Source: Shewanella hanedai | Lineage (GTDB): Bacteria > Pseudomonadota > Gammaproteobacteria > Enterobacterales > Shewanellaceae | Reading direction: 5' to 3' | NCBI RefSeq assembly: GCF_007197645.1 | Contig: NZ_VKGK01000007.1 | Span: 62,001-126,000 of the forward strand | DNA: 64,000 bases | Shown here: positions 37,042 to 46,064 of the stretch, piece after piece | Position numbering within the stretch: position 1 is the stretch's first letter | How the letters are laid out: each line of letters opens with the position of its first letter | The notes under the pieces: model-generated | Told to the model about the DNA's origin: nothing | Databases searched by the model: none | The model's input: only the letters and a program-made list of their open reading frames with translations | Position numbers and translations under genes: made by a program

Positions 37042-39492
37042 CTATGCCGAGTAGACTCTGACTCGGTTAGTGTTAGAGCGGAATGACTTAGCAACCGGAC
37101 TTGGCTTACTATCTGTCAAGGTGTTCGCACAGCCGCCAACATCGATATCACCTTTCATACGACGCCATTGACCCTGTGGCATAGCCACTACACCTGGGAC
37201 GATCCGTGGTGTGATACGAGCGGTTATTTCGAGCTTGCCTCTGCGGCTCTCGACGATGACCTTCTGGCCGTTGATAACCCCCGCTGCGCCAGCATCTATT
37301 GGGTTTAGCCATAGGTGGTGCTCCAGCACTTCATTGAGCCATGGCGTACTGGCGTGAATGCTGTGAGCGCTATGTTTACCGTGATAGTTAATGCACTGGA
37401 GCGGAAACTCAGACGCTGTTGTATCTTCGTATGATTCGTCACAAGCAAAGTAAACCGGTAGCGGATTGATCTCATCGGTACCTTCAGCTTGAGACTGTTT
37501 ACTTTCGAAGTACTGAGAGTAAATTTCGACCTTGCCACTCGGAGTCCCGAGAGGATTTTCTATCGGATTGGTGATGAAATCTCGAATCTTACCGACGTTA
37601 GGATGCTCTCCAGCAGGTCGGCGCTGAGGGCCGTAGCTGACGAACTCCTCAAAGGTGTCACCTTGGATCCACGGATTGCTTTTCTTAAATTCAGAGAAGA
37701 CTTTGCGAACTTGGTCTAAGTAAGTCATGCCACCATTGGTGAACTTACTGCCTATGCCCAATTGATTGGCGATCATGTGGCAGATGTCGTATGCAGGCTT
37801 ACATTCAAACATTGGATCTACAGCAGGCGTGATCCCGTAGGCGTACATGAGTGAACCACAATCCATCTTGTTGTAGCTTTGGATCACGTCATACATCTCA
37901 AGCCAACTGACCTCAGGCAAAATGATATCGGCGTATTTAGCCGAGGCTGTCATATGTTGTTCAACGACGACCACGAAGTCGACTAAGTTTTCGTCATTCA
38001 GTAGACGGTCAGCTCGGTTGATGTCGCCATTTTGGTTGGCCAACATATTAGAGGACGCAAGCCATAGGAAACGTACGTTCGTTTCTAGTGGTGTGTCAGC
38101 AGCCATCAAGTCGGGGTCTGAGTAGCGAACGTCATGAGTACTTGGCTTCATCTGAGCGCCAAACTCGATAGCATCAAGATGTGATGCGGCCGGGATCGTC
38201 ACGTCCATGATTTTCATGTTCATGAGATCTTTCAGAGTATCAGCAGGCATCATGGCGTAATGGGATAAACCGTCGTTACCTGGTGTGCCGCCATGGTTAG
38301 TCCCTGCGCCACTAATCTTACCGACGAGTATCGGTAACATCATCACGGCTCGTGCGTTGTTCTCACCATTACCTTGACGTTGAGGTCCGAAGCCCTGTGT
38401 GACGAATGGAGCAGATGCAGTACCAATAGCCTGGGCTATCTCACGGATCTTCTCAGCTGGGATACCACAGATACTTTCAGCACGTTCTGGAGTCTTAGCA
38501 ATATCATCAGCTGCACCAGTGATGTACGCTTCATACTTATCGTATCCATAAGTGTATTGCTCGAGAAATGGGATGTCAGCGTATCCATCTTCTATCAATA
38601 CGTAGGCTATCGCTTCACATAAAGCTGCGTCAGTACCGGGGCGAATAGGTACCCATTCATCGGTGGCTGTCACTGCTGTATCAGTGAATCTAGGGTCAAT
38701 GTAGTATGTTTTGAAGTTATTTTTCTTCTTAACATTCAGGTATTCATAACCTGAACCAGCACCGCCTAAACGTGCTTCCATTGGGTTGTATCCGAAACAC
38801 AGCATTAAGTCACTGTCTTCTAGGCTGCGTAGACTGGAGCCTGTATTCCAAAAGCCGACGGTATCCCCAGCATTAGATGCGAGATATCCGTACATGCCAG
38901 CAGAACCTTCGCGGTACTGAGATGCTGAGTAATCGTTATGAAAGAATAAGCATCCGCCTGCCATATTTAACAGACGTACACTTGATTGAGTTACACCCGT
39001 GTTTAAATCGTGAGATCCCCCGCCTAGAGGCATGAAAATAGCGTTTTTACCGTACTCAGCGTAGGTCTTTTGCAACGCGGTAGCGACGCTAGACACTGCT
39101 TCTTCCCAACTAATACGAACGAATTCATTCGAACCTCGACGCCCAACACGCTTCATTGGGTATTTAAGACGGTCGTGGTTATAGACCTTCTGACGCATAG
39201 AGCGGCCCCGAGGGCAGGGACGGATCTCGTGGTCGAAATTGTCCCAGTCGTCAGTAGCCTTACCTTCAGTTTCAATGCGTGTGATCACGCCATCTTTACT
39301 GTGTACTTTCAAAGGGCATGCTTGCCAGCAGTTGGTGGCGCATGAACCCCATGTAATACCTTCTCCTATTGGAGGAAGTACAGGTTTATCAGGCGTCGGC
39401 AGAGGGTTATTGGCACTGCTGCTGTCACAGCCTGTAACTGTTGCGACTGCAGCCGCAGCTGCAGTAAATTTAAGAAACGTGCGACGTTCCAT
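37042..39492 (-). CDS. DMSO-reductase-family molybdoenzyme, module A
   Basis: This 816-aa catalytic subunit has a Tat signal ERRTFLKF leading directly into a lipobox VTGC (Cys22), so it is a Tat-exported lipoprotein. Cys51, Cys55, Cys59 and Cys93 form the N-terminal [4Fe-4S] site (C-x3-C-x3-C-x33-C). Ser189 in NDYSASQ is the predicted Mo ligand, placing it in the serine-ligated DMSO reductase branch. The bis-MGD-binding C-terminal region is complete. The residue after the lipid Cys is Asp, which in E. coli would retain a lipoprotein at the inner membrane. The natural acceptor is unknown. Confidence 0.92.
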   Translation of the reverse strand: MERRTFLKFTAAAAAVATVTGCDSSSANNPLPTPDKPVLPPIGEGITWGSCATNCWQACPLKVHSKDGVITRIETEGKATDDWDNFDHEIRPCPRGRSMRQKVYNHDRLKYPMKRVGRRGSNEFVRISWEEAVSSVATALQKTYAEYGKNAIFMPLGGGSHDLNTGVTQSSVRLLNMAGGCLFFHNDYSASQYREGSAGMYGYLASNAGDTVGFWNTGSSLRSLEDSDLMLCFGYNPMEARLGGAGSGYEYLNVKKKNNFKTYYIDPRFTDTAVTATDEWVPIRPGTDAALCEAIAYVLIEDGYADIPFLEQYTYGYDKYEAYITGAADDIAKTPERAESICGIPAEKIREIAQAIGTASAPFVTQGFGPQRQGNGENNARAVMMLPILVGKISGAGTNHGGTPGNDGLSHYAMMPADTLKDLMNMKIMDVTIPAASHLDAIEFGAQMKPSTHDVRYSDPDLMAADTPLETNVRFLWLASSNMLANQNGDINRADRLLNDENLVDFVVVVEQHMTASAKYADIILPEVSWLEMYDVIQSYNKMDCGSLMYAYGITPAVDPMFECKPAYDICHMIANQLGIGSKFTNGGMTYLDQVRKVFSEFKKSNPWIQGDTFEEFVSYGPQRRPAGEHPNVGKIRDFITNPIENPLGTPSGKVEIYSQYFESKQSQAEGTDEINPLPVYFACDESYEDTTASEFPLQCINYHGKHSAHSIHASTPWLNEVLEHHLWLNPIDAGAAGVINGQKVIVESRRGKLEITARITPRIVPGVVAMPQGQWRRMKGDIDVGGCANTLTDSKPSPVAKSFRSNTNRVRVYSA

Positions 39493-39525
39493 AACGATTA
39501 CCTCAAATATATGGCCTTAAGGCCC

Positions 39526-41223
39526 TTACAATTTAATGGTGAAGAAGACACCGAGTTTGTGGTCGGTAAAATTTTGATTGAGGTCGTCTAGACTATTGAT
39601 GGCCTCAATCGGTTGATTGGCATAGCTCGTGTCGTAATGGCGCTCATAGGTGTAAGCAACACGGGTCGAGATACGTGCATTGATGCGGTAATCCATGTGG
39701 ACTTCAGCAAGGTGTTGGTACTGGTAGTAATCACCCATTTCAGTGCTATCGACTGAGGTGTCACTGCCAGAAAATGAGAAGGTGTAAGAGGTACCTAGTG
39801 CGATGTCCTCACTGATTTGATATTGGTTGAGACCAAAACCAAAGTAGGTAAACTCATCACTAATCTTGGTGTTGTATATCTCCAAACTGTCGATGGTCTG
39901 TACACCAGCATAGGCGTTGAGAGTTAGCAGCTCATTGAAGTGGTAGAAGGCGTCGGCGTTGACTGAGGCTTCATCAGACTCTTTCAATGCTGAGCTGTTG
40001 CTGTACTCATCGCTTGCTATGTTGGCTTGTAGGTTTACGCCGTAGTTATTGTGGCTATATCCAAGACCCAGTTCGGTGTTGATACGATCTCGATCGGCGA
40101 GGTAATACTTCTCAAAAATATCCTCATCGATGCGATACTGTGAACCTGTACGTTCACCGCTGGTGACCTTTATGTGACTATTGAACCCTGCTAGACGGTA
40201 ATCGACGCGAGCAAAGATTTCATTTTCTTGGGTTTCTTCACGATCGCTATCAGAGCGAGTACGGTCATTTTGCTCGAAACCAGTACTGAACTTAGCACTG
40301 CCTAAACGGTAGCTGGCATCGATACCGTAACGTGTTTTGCTGCTGTCGATTGGTGTGTTAATTGCGTCGAAAAACTCATATTCACCACTGACATTATCGC
40401 GGTCACTGTAACGGTAGAAACCTGCGACTTTTATACCAGCAAAGCGAGAGCTGATACGGGCGCTGTAATCTAATGTTTCAACTTCACCGTCAAAATTTGC
40501 GATAGGCACGAGCGAGTTTTCTTGCTCGATAGCCTCATCCTGGATCATTTTTCCCGAGGAAGCACTCATTGATAAACGCGTGCTGCCGTAGTTAAGTCCG
40601 GCTTTGACGCTGGCTTGTTGAGCTGTGTTATCAGGATCGATACCAGTGTTATCAGTAAAGTCTGAGTTAAAAGCTGCTAGACCAATGTTCCAGAAATTTC
40701 CGTGTAGCCGGACTCCGGCGTTCATCACTTGAGTTGTATGGTCGATGGCCTCTAAATAGTTAGTGGGTTTAGGGTCAATCACAGAGCTGATACGTTGACC
40801 TTGTTTGTCTTCGCTGCTGGCTTTTACAAAGGCAGTGATAAGCTGAGTTTGATATTTGGCAACGGCAGATAACTGCTGACGCTCTGCACCTATATCGTTA
40901 TCGTCAAGGTTCCTGCGATTAACGTATGCGAGTTCCAGCGCGACATCACCTAGGTGAGCGATGGCCTTCAGGTGACCGTTATCGGCCCCAGCATTTTTAG
41001 CCTTGATGCTGTAGTTTTTACCACGGATATCTGCATTAGCGCCGTATTGACTATCAAAGTGAGTACGCTGCTCGGTCATGATACCGACCGTATTGCTGTG
41101 CTCGGGAGCGATGCAACGCTTGCAGGCGTAGTCTTTTTCAATGTTCTGTGGCACAGCGAAGTTTGCTGCGGTGGCATTGGCTGAGAGAACAGCGAGTGCC
41201 ACTAAAGTAAGTTTAGCTTTCAT
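39526..41223 (-). CDS. MtrB/PioB-family decaheme-associated outer-membrane porin, module A
   Basis: This 565-aa protein has a signal peptide (cleaved near TAA-NFAV) and the MtrB hallmark CKRC at Cys34/Cys37 in the N-terminal region. A large antiparallel beta-barrel ending HKLGVFFTIKL follows. Barrels of this family sheath a periplasmic decaheme cytochrome and let electrons cross the outer membrane; this copy corresponds to DmsF. Its sequence is about nine-tenths identical by eye to the module-B copy (51796-53496). It lies 9 nt downstream of the cytochrome gene. Confidence 0.93.
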   Translation of the reverse strand: MKAKLTLVALAVLSANATAANFAVPQNIEKDYACKRCIAPEHSNTVGIMTEQRTHFDSQYGANADIRGKNYSIKAKNAGADNGHLKAIAHLGDVALELAYVNRRNLDDNDIGAERQQLSAVAKYQTQLITAFVKASSEDKQGQRISSVIDPKPTNYLEAIDHTTQVMNAGVRLHGNFWNIGLAAFNSDFTDNTGIDPDNTAQQASVKAGLNYGSTRLSMSASSGKMIQDEAIEQENSLVPIANFDGEVETLDYSARISSRFAGIKVAGFYRYSDRDNVSGEYEFFDAINTPIDSSKTRYGIDASYRLGSAKFSTGFEQNDRTRSDSDREETQENEIFARVDYRLAGFNSHIKVTSGERTGSQYRIDEDIFEKYYLADRDRINTELGLGYSHNNYGVNLQANIASDEYSNSSALKESDEASVNADAFYHFNELLTLNAYAGVQTIDSLEIYNTKISDEFTYFGFGLNQYQISEDIALGTSYTFSFSGSDTSVDSTEMGDYYQYQHLAEVHMDYRINARISTRVAYTYERHYDTSYANQPIEAINSLDDLNQNFTDHKLGVFFTIKL

Positions 41224-41232
41224 TATTGACTC

Positions 41233-42093
41233 CTATTTCTCAAACAAGTGGCCTGAAGGGTGATTAGAACCGTGTATTTTGCTGTGGCAATTCATGCAAG
41301 ATTGGCCTTGAGTGAAGCCATCTAAGCTGTTGTGGATGTCGCCTGAGTGACCCGCTTGGTTGTGACAGCTTTGACACAGCTGAGGTGCACGACTGTTGAG
41401 TAGGTTGTCGTTGACCGAGCCATGTGGATTATGACAAGTCGTGCAATCTTCAGTGACAGGGGAGTGCTCCCAGAGTGTGGGGCCTCGTTTTTCGGCATGG
41501 CAGGAATAACAGGTGTCATTAACAGACAGAGGTGCTTCTTCATGTGGGTTATGGCAATCACTGCAGGTTAAGTTATCGAGGTGAGTCGAGCGTTTAAACT
41601 CTGCGGAGGCTTGTTGCATATGGCAGCTGGCACACTGAGCTTGTGGCTGCTCTGCTGCTAACTCAGCCTGGTGAATGTTGTGACAATCACTACAGGCTTG
41701 GTCATGGAAGGGTGTGTGTTCTTGGGTGTGGCAAGACTCACAAACGCTGTTACGTCCTTCGATAGATATGTCATCTCCGAAGCTGAGCATAGGTTCGTTT
41801 TTGCCTTTGTGTTTCCCTTGCGGTCCATGACAGGCTTCGCATTGAAGACCTGACATTGGGCCTTTGTTGGTGTCACCGTGTGGCGTATTGAAGATAGCCA
41901 TGACAGAAGGTGATTTTTTGTGACACATAAGACAGGTGTCAGCACCTTTGTTAGAGTAGTTAGCCTCCGTGAATTTATTAATTAACTTTTGCTCTAAAGG
42001 AGTAGTTGATTCATTTGCCAGTGCACTTGGCACTGATAGGATAGTCATGGCGATAAACGCAGTTAACATCCCGATATTTTGTAAGATTCTCAT
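41233..42093 (-). CDS. DmsE/MtrA-family periplasmic decaheme c-type cytochrome, module A
   Basis: This cytochrome of about 286 aa has a signal peptide (ending SALA-NE) and ten CxxCH haem-binding motifs spread evenly through the mature chain. Each is the covalent attachment and proximal ligand site of a haem c. It takes electrons from the inner-membrane quinol oxidase (CymA type, not in this window) and passes them through the MtrB-like barrel. I place the start at the ATG 42093 with GAGAG upstream; a GTG at 42105 is also open. It is the first gene of the module-A operon. Confidence 0.95.
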   Translation of the reverse strand: MRILQNIGMLTAFIAMTILSVPSALANESTTPLEQKLINKFTEANYSNKGADTCLMCHKKSPSVMAIFNTPHGDTNKGPMSGLQCEACHGPQGKHKGKNEPMLSFGDDISIEGRNSVCESCHTQEHTPFHDQACSDCHNIHQAELAAEQPQAQCASCHMQQASAEFKRSTHLDNLTCSDCHNPHEEAPLSVNDTCYSCHAEKRGPTLWEHSPVTEDCTTCHNPHGSVNDNLLNSRAPQLCQSCHNQAGHSGDIHNSLDGFTQGQSCMNCHSKIHGSNHPSGHLFEK

Positions 42094-42187
42094 CACATCT
42101 CTCACACTTGTAGTTTCAAAAAGAAACGCTATTTATGTTTTAGTACTTATTTCGAGGTAATTGTATAGACATATGACTAGTCTGGTG

Positions 42188-42203
42188 TGTGATGCGGGTC
42201 TTG
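42188..42203. promoter_or_regulatory. Decayed CRP-like site, module A
   Basis: TGTGATGCGGGTCTTG aligns, at an offset of 12269 bp, with the near-consensus CRP site of module B (54457-54472). The left half TGTGA is intact and the right half TCACA is lost (TCTTG). It is probably a weak or dead site. Confidence 0.45.
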
Positions 42204-42482
42204 TTTGCCGACAAATGTATAAATTTGATGGGATTGCTGTGAGCTGGTCGGTATTTAAGCTGTGTTGTGTGATGAGGTTGACCTAGGGTGAGCTAACGTG
42301 ATCTTTGATAATTTATTTTGTTTCATATGGAGTTACTCACATTTTTATCGCTCTATTCGATCTAACTATAAGTTTAATTACATGGCATTACTGTTGTCTT
42401 GACACGTGTCTAAGTTTGGGCGTAGCCTTAACTGGTTTTTGTAGTTTCCCATTATGATTTATTTATCTTAAGTATTAGATAT

Positions 42483-42544
42483 GGACCATGCCGCTAAAGT
42501 TATGCTTATCTTTCCCTGCAAAGTTGGATACAGCTGCTTGGTCC
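42483..42544. ncRNA. Stem-loop element upstream of the dms operon, module A
   Basis: A 5' arm GGACCATGCCGCTA and a 3' arm ending GCTGCTTGGTCC pair with two mismatches across a 30-40-nt loop containing TTATCTTTCCCTGCA. The paired element of module B (54761-54820) has the same loop words and a perfect 13-bp stem with compensating changes. On the plus strand the 3' arm is followed by CTTTTTATT, like a terminator. It could be a small RNA, a leader structure or a long-spaced operator. No known riboswitch consensus fits. Confidence 0.5.
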
Positions 42545-42688
42545 TTTTTATTACAAGATGAGATAGCTGAGAAAGAGTGAGTATTCAGCTAAAAATGAGA
42601 GAGAATGCGGATACAGTTTGAAGTGTCGTTAAATAAGAGATTAGTTAAGTGGGTGCACTTACTCGTTGATAGAGTGTAACTGTTCGGT

Positions 42689-44410
42689 TTAACGCAGGAT
42701 AAAGATGATAGAGCCTAATACTCCAGCAATGCTCTCTCCTGCGATACAGCCTGCTGCAATAGCGAGTAAAAAACGCTGTGACCATTTAGGCGCCAGTAGT
42801 CGAAGAAACCACGCTAAGACAGCACCGATAAATAGCATAATACTAATTTGAGCGGGCAGAACAAAAGCGAGTCCCATCGCTGACATGCTTGGCAAGTATT
42901 GGTGCCACTTTTCTTTAACAATAAGTGGTAGTAGCTCGTTAATTGTCGCCGCAACAATGCCAATAAACATCGCGTATTGTGCCGATTGCGGTATTGCCTC
43001 TAATCCCTCGGTAAGTGCTATGGCAATGATTTTCCAGGTTGCGACACCTGGTGCTGGCCATTGTTCGGTCATCAATTGCTCTGCAGGGTTTGGGATCAGT
43101 AACATAAAAATTGCTGCGCTCGTTAAACAGCCAACTATAATCCCCATTGTTTGTGCAAATACTTGATGTCTTGGATTGGTTCCTAATATATGTCCGGCTT
43201 TTAAATCATTAAGTAGATCAGTTGCTTGCCCAGCTGCACCACCCGCTACGTTGGCTGTCATTAAATTAGTTGTTACACAACCGGGGCTAATTACTGAGAA
43301 CGATAGTTGAGACAGTTTTCCGAGTGCACCAATTGGAGGGATCCCTGTTTCACCAACGACTTGTGCGGCAACAATGGCAAATAAAAAGGCGAGAGGAACG
43401 GCAAGTATGGCGGCAAACCAGCTGATATCGAATAAGCTGACCTGAAGAATCACAATGACAGGGGTTAGCGTGCCTAGTAGTAAAAACTCCTGCCAGCCCC
43501 ACATCAGGGAAAGTCGGCCTTTATTATCTGATTTAAACAATGTTATCGCTGTTGTGGTAATCGCTGAAGCTAGCATCATGGCAACACCCGGCCAGACGAG
43601 CCAATCTATGATGTATGTAAACCAACTGCTATCAATGGGACCTGCTTGCTCCCACCCTTGACCAAGAATATAGGGACCTAATCCGAGCCATGCAATCAGA
43701 CATCCAATAAACAGACTGATAGCTGCCCTTGTTCCTATGATGGTGCCGAAGGCTAATAACATATAAGAGGGATCAATGATAAATCCAAGGTTTTTGGCAC
43801 TGATGCTGGATCCCGCCATTGCGCCTTGGCCGGGAATTGAAAAACTTAACGGTAATTTATAATTGATTGGAATAAATATACGGTGGCTAATGGCGATTAT
43901 CATGGCTGACAATAACGCGATAATTCGGTGACGAGCGATACGGCCACTGCTAAACATATCGGTGATCACTTCAGCTGTCGCAATACCCGCGGGGAATCTG
44001 AGGCGTGTGTTACTGAGCATGGCGGGACGAATAGCTGAGGCGACGCAGATCCCAAGTAAACTGATGGCGATCATCCAGAAAACCATGGGCCAATATTCAA
44101 ATTGGGTGTCGGTGATAATAAGATAAGCTGGGATCGGCGCAACAAGACCAGCTGAAACCGTTCCCCCTGCAGCTGATGCTGCTGTTTGCTGAATGTTAGC
44201 TTCTCTCGGGCTCCAGGCACGACAACCAATACTTGATTCAATCGCTTTCCAACCGATGAAACCAAGCAAAGATGCGAGTACTGACATGTTAATTGACCAG
44301 CCAATGCGCAGGGCCATATAAAGGTTACATAACACGAGGAGGCTGCCAAGTGACATGCCTGTCAATATGGCTCTGATAGAGAGGGGATGAAAGTTATTAG
44401 ATGATGGCAT
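42689..44410 (-). CDS. OPT-family transporter, module B
   Basis: This 573-aa polytopic inner-membrane protein carries the same OPT core as the module-A copy (VVGETGIPPIGALGKL, LMTANVAGGAAGQATDLL) and the same C-terminal IAAGCIAGESIAGVLGS. Differences are scattered, which suggests an old paralogue pair kept functional. It lies divergent from the TetR gene at 44701. The transported compound is unknown. Confidence 0.9.
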   Translation of the reverse strand: MPSSNNFHPLSIRAILTGMSLGSLLVLCNLYMALRIGWSINMSVLASLLGFIGWKAIESSIGCRAWSPREANIQQTAASAAGGTVSAGLVAPIPAYLIITDTQFEYWPMVFWMIAISLLGICVASAIRPAMLSNTRLRFPAGIATAEVITDMFSSGRIARHRIIALLSAMIIAISHRIFIPINYKLPLSFSIPGQGAMAGSSISAKNLGFIIDPSYMLLAFGTIIGTRAAISLFIGCLIAWLGLGPYILGQGWEQAGPIDSSWFTYIIDWLVWPGVAMMLASAITTTAITLFKSDNKGRLSLMWGWQEFLLLGTLTPVIVILQVSLFDISWFAAILAVPLAFLFAIVAAQVVGETGIPPIGALGKLSQLSFSVISPGCVTTNLMTANVAGGAAGQATDLLNDLKAGHILGTNPRHQVFAQTMGIIVGCLTSAAIFMLLIPNPAEQLMTEQWPAPGVATWKIIAIALTEGLEAIPQSAQYAMFIGIVAATINELLPLIVKEKWHQYLPSMSAMGLAFVLPAQISIMLFIGAVLAWFLRLLAPKWSQRFLLAIAAGCIAGESIAGVLGSIIFILR

Positions 44411-44700
44411 TATTATAAATAATTAGTATCGCTGGTAATTGAATTCGTTGATATGGAGATCGTGTCATAGAAGGGTGAAATAAAACCGTACAGCGTTCAC
44501 AGTACCTTAGCTTTATTTGTGGAGTGTGACAGGTATAACATCAAAGTATAATGAATTTTTCAGTTTGTATGTGATTGTAAGCATCTATAAATAGGTGTAA
44601 AAAATCCCGCATAAGATCACAATCTCTCCTCCCATCGCTGATTAAATGGGAGTAGTTTGATATATTAGAAAAGTATTAAATGTTGGGTTGAATTAAAATA
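44411..44700. promoter_or_regulatory. Divergent OPT/TetR promoter region, module B
   Basis: This is a 290-bp AT-rich region between the divergent OPT and TetR genes. It contains TATGTGATTGTAAGCATC near 44569, a weak CRP-like half-site at about the same relative place as in module A. I found no clear shared inverted repeat, so the TetR operator is not assigned. Confidence 0.5.
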
Positions 44701-45393
44701 ATGACGAAACTAGAGCGAGAATCACGACTATTAGAAGTGGCTAGAGAGCTGATTCTTGAAGATGGTATGGTGTCATTTAAATTTACCGATATTGCCAAGC
44801 GAGCCGAAGTTTCTAGAGCCACCCTATATAAGCATTTTTCAGGCAAAGAAGATGTGCTGGTATCTCTGTTTGTTCGTGATGCTAGCAATACGCGGCAGAT
44901 GCTGGTAGATATTCAAGACTATGAGCCACTGAATGATAGAGAAAAGCTGATCACCGCATTGCTCGCTCCTGTTTCTATTTCATCGGGTACCAAAAATCGT
45001 TTAGGGATCACTTTTCTGAGTGCAAACCCTGGTATTTATCTTTTTGCCGGTGAAAGTCAGCAAGAGGAGTTGGAAAGGCTCATTGAACAGCTGAGAAATA
45101 TCCATACTCAGTTTTGGATGACACCCATGAAAAAAGGCACCTTGATTGCGACTCAAGAGCAGCTTGTTAAAGTGATGGCAGCCGTTTACCCCTATCAGAG
45201 AGGTTGTGTACTCATTCCCCAAAGCATTATGACCTTAGGTAACCACATCAATCGTTCGCTGTTCGATGTGTATGAAAACCTGATGCTCTATACCGATAAG
45301 CTCGAGTGGCATGAAGATCATAAAACAGTCGAGTATGACAAGGTATTAAAGGCGATTGGTAAGTTTGAGCGTGACAGTATGATTGCCTGCTAG
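44701..45393 (+). CDS. TetR/AcrR-family regulator, module B
   Basis: This 230-aa paralogue of the module-A regulator has the same helix-turn-helix block (FTDIAKRAEVSRATLYKHFSGKEDV) and the same LGITFLSANPGIYLFA and FPYQRGC/YPYQRGC-type segments in the ligand domain. It is followed by a clean intrinsic terminator rather than the GTGCTAG array of module A. It is the likely regulator of the divergent OPT gene and perhaps of the module-B operon. Confidence 0.92.
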   Translation: MTKLERESRLLEVARELILEDGMVSFKFTDIAKRAEVSRATLYKHFSGKEDVLVSLFVRDASNTRQMLVDIQDYEPLNDREKLITALLAPVSISSGTKNRLGITFLSANPGIYLFAGESQQEELERLIEQLRNIHTQFWMTPMKKGTLIATQEQLVKVMAAVYPYQRGCVLIPQSIMTLGNHINRSLFDVYENLMLYTDKLEWHEDHKTVEYDKVLKAIGKFERDSMIAC

Positions 45394-45423
45394 ATTAATT
45401 GTTTAATCATATCAAACTAAATA

Positions 45424-45449
45424 AGCCGACCAATAGTGTCGGTTTTTTT
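45424..45449 (+). terminator. Intrinsic terminator of tetR, module B
   Basis: CCGAC pairs with GTCGG over a 7-nt loop followed by T7, 30 nt past the tetR stop. Confidence 0.88.
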
Positions 45450-45488
45450 GTACCGGGCCGTAAATGTTCGCAAACTCCAACTAGCAAG

Positions 45489-45833
45489 CTAGCTCAGCAT
45501 ACTCAAATGATCTTTCTCTGCTGGGCGTTTATCCAGCATAGGCTGCAGCAGGGGGTATTTCTCAGTGGCTGTTTTGATAATAAATAGTGCAATATTTTGA
45601 GTGCTGTTTCTCTCTACGGGAAGTTGCTCTGCACAGTAGGCAAGGGCAATTAAACATTGTGTCAGATCATCGCAATCTTCAGGCTGATTAACTGCACAGG
45701 TGGCGATATAGTTACATACCTTAGCCTTTGAAACCTGTTTGAAGATCTGAGTAATATTGAGTTCTTCAACGATAAATAGCTCAAGTTTAGCTGAGAGTTT
45801 TACGATCTTATATTGACGTTGTACGAGATTCAT
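45489..45833 (-). CDS. Unknown 114-aa protein in the TorD position of module B
   Basis: This small, predicted all-helical protein has four Cys (in KVCNYIATCAV, EDCDDLTQC and YCAEQ). It shows none of the TorD motifs found in the protein at the equivalent place in module A, and I do not recognise a family. It is on the same strand as the Dms operon but separated from the lipoprotein gene by a strong terminator. It could be the DmsH-like small protein of dms operons or an unrelated insertion. Confidence 0.6.
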   Translation of the reverse strand: MNLVQRQYKIVKLSAKLELFIVEELNITQIFKQVSKAKVCNYIATCAVNQPEDCDDLTQCLIALAYCAEQLPVERNSTQNIALFIIKTATEKYPLLQPMLDKRPAEKDHLSMLS

Positions 45834-45985
45834 CTGCCCTACCTTATGACTATTTATCTATCTGTTATTATCTGGTTTTTACACCTGTATAGAAAGTTTC
45901 TGATGGTGAAAATTTGAACCCCTACACACTTTTATCTTATCTCCTGTCAGCTCAAGTATATTAATTGCGCTAGTGAGAGAGCAAC

Positions 45986-46012
45986 AAAAAGCCCAGCAGG
46001 AGCTGGGCTTTG
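45986..46012. terminator. Bidirectional terminator at the 3' end of the module-B operon
   Basis: AAAGCCCAGC pairs with GCTGGGCTTT over a 4-nt loop, with A5 on the left and T-rich sequence on the right. It lies 53 nt past the lipoprotein stop, at the same place as the terminator of module A but with a different sequence. Confidence 0.88.
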
Positions 46013-46064
46013 TTTAGTACTTTACTCGTACTCTGTTTTGGGCTTAGTCATTAATGATTAATGA

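Larger units (their letters stand above)
42094..42688. promoter_or_regulatory. Module-A dms operon leader and OPT-B 3' flank
   Basis: About 595 bp have no gene. The first 70 bp are almost identical to the module-B leader; similarity then stops abruptly at about 42166 and returns at about 42400-42545, where the stem-loop element lies (separate entry). Promoter and regulatory sites of the module-A operon must be here. The remaining 150 bp next to the OPT-B stop show nothing I can name. Confidence 0.55.

Noticed and set aside
41671..41853. 60-codon plus-strand frame inside the cytochrome gene, repeated in module B
   Set aside because: It is conserved only because the cytochrome genes are near identical there; no ribosome binding site.
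42483..42544. Moco riboswitch upstream of the molybdoenzyme operon
   Set aside because: The conserved GAAAGG/CTCCG core of the Moco motif is absent.
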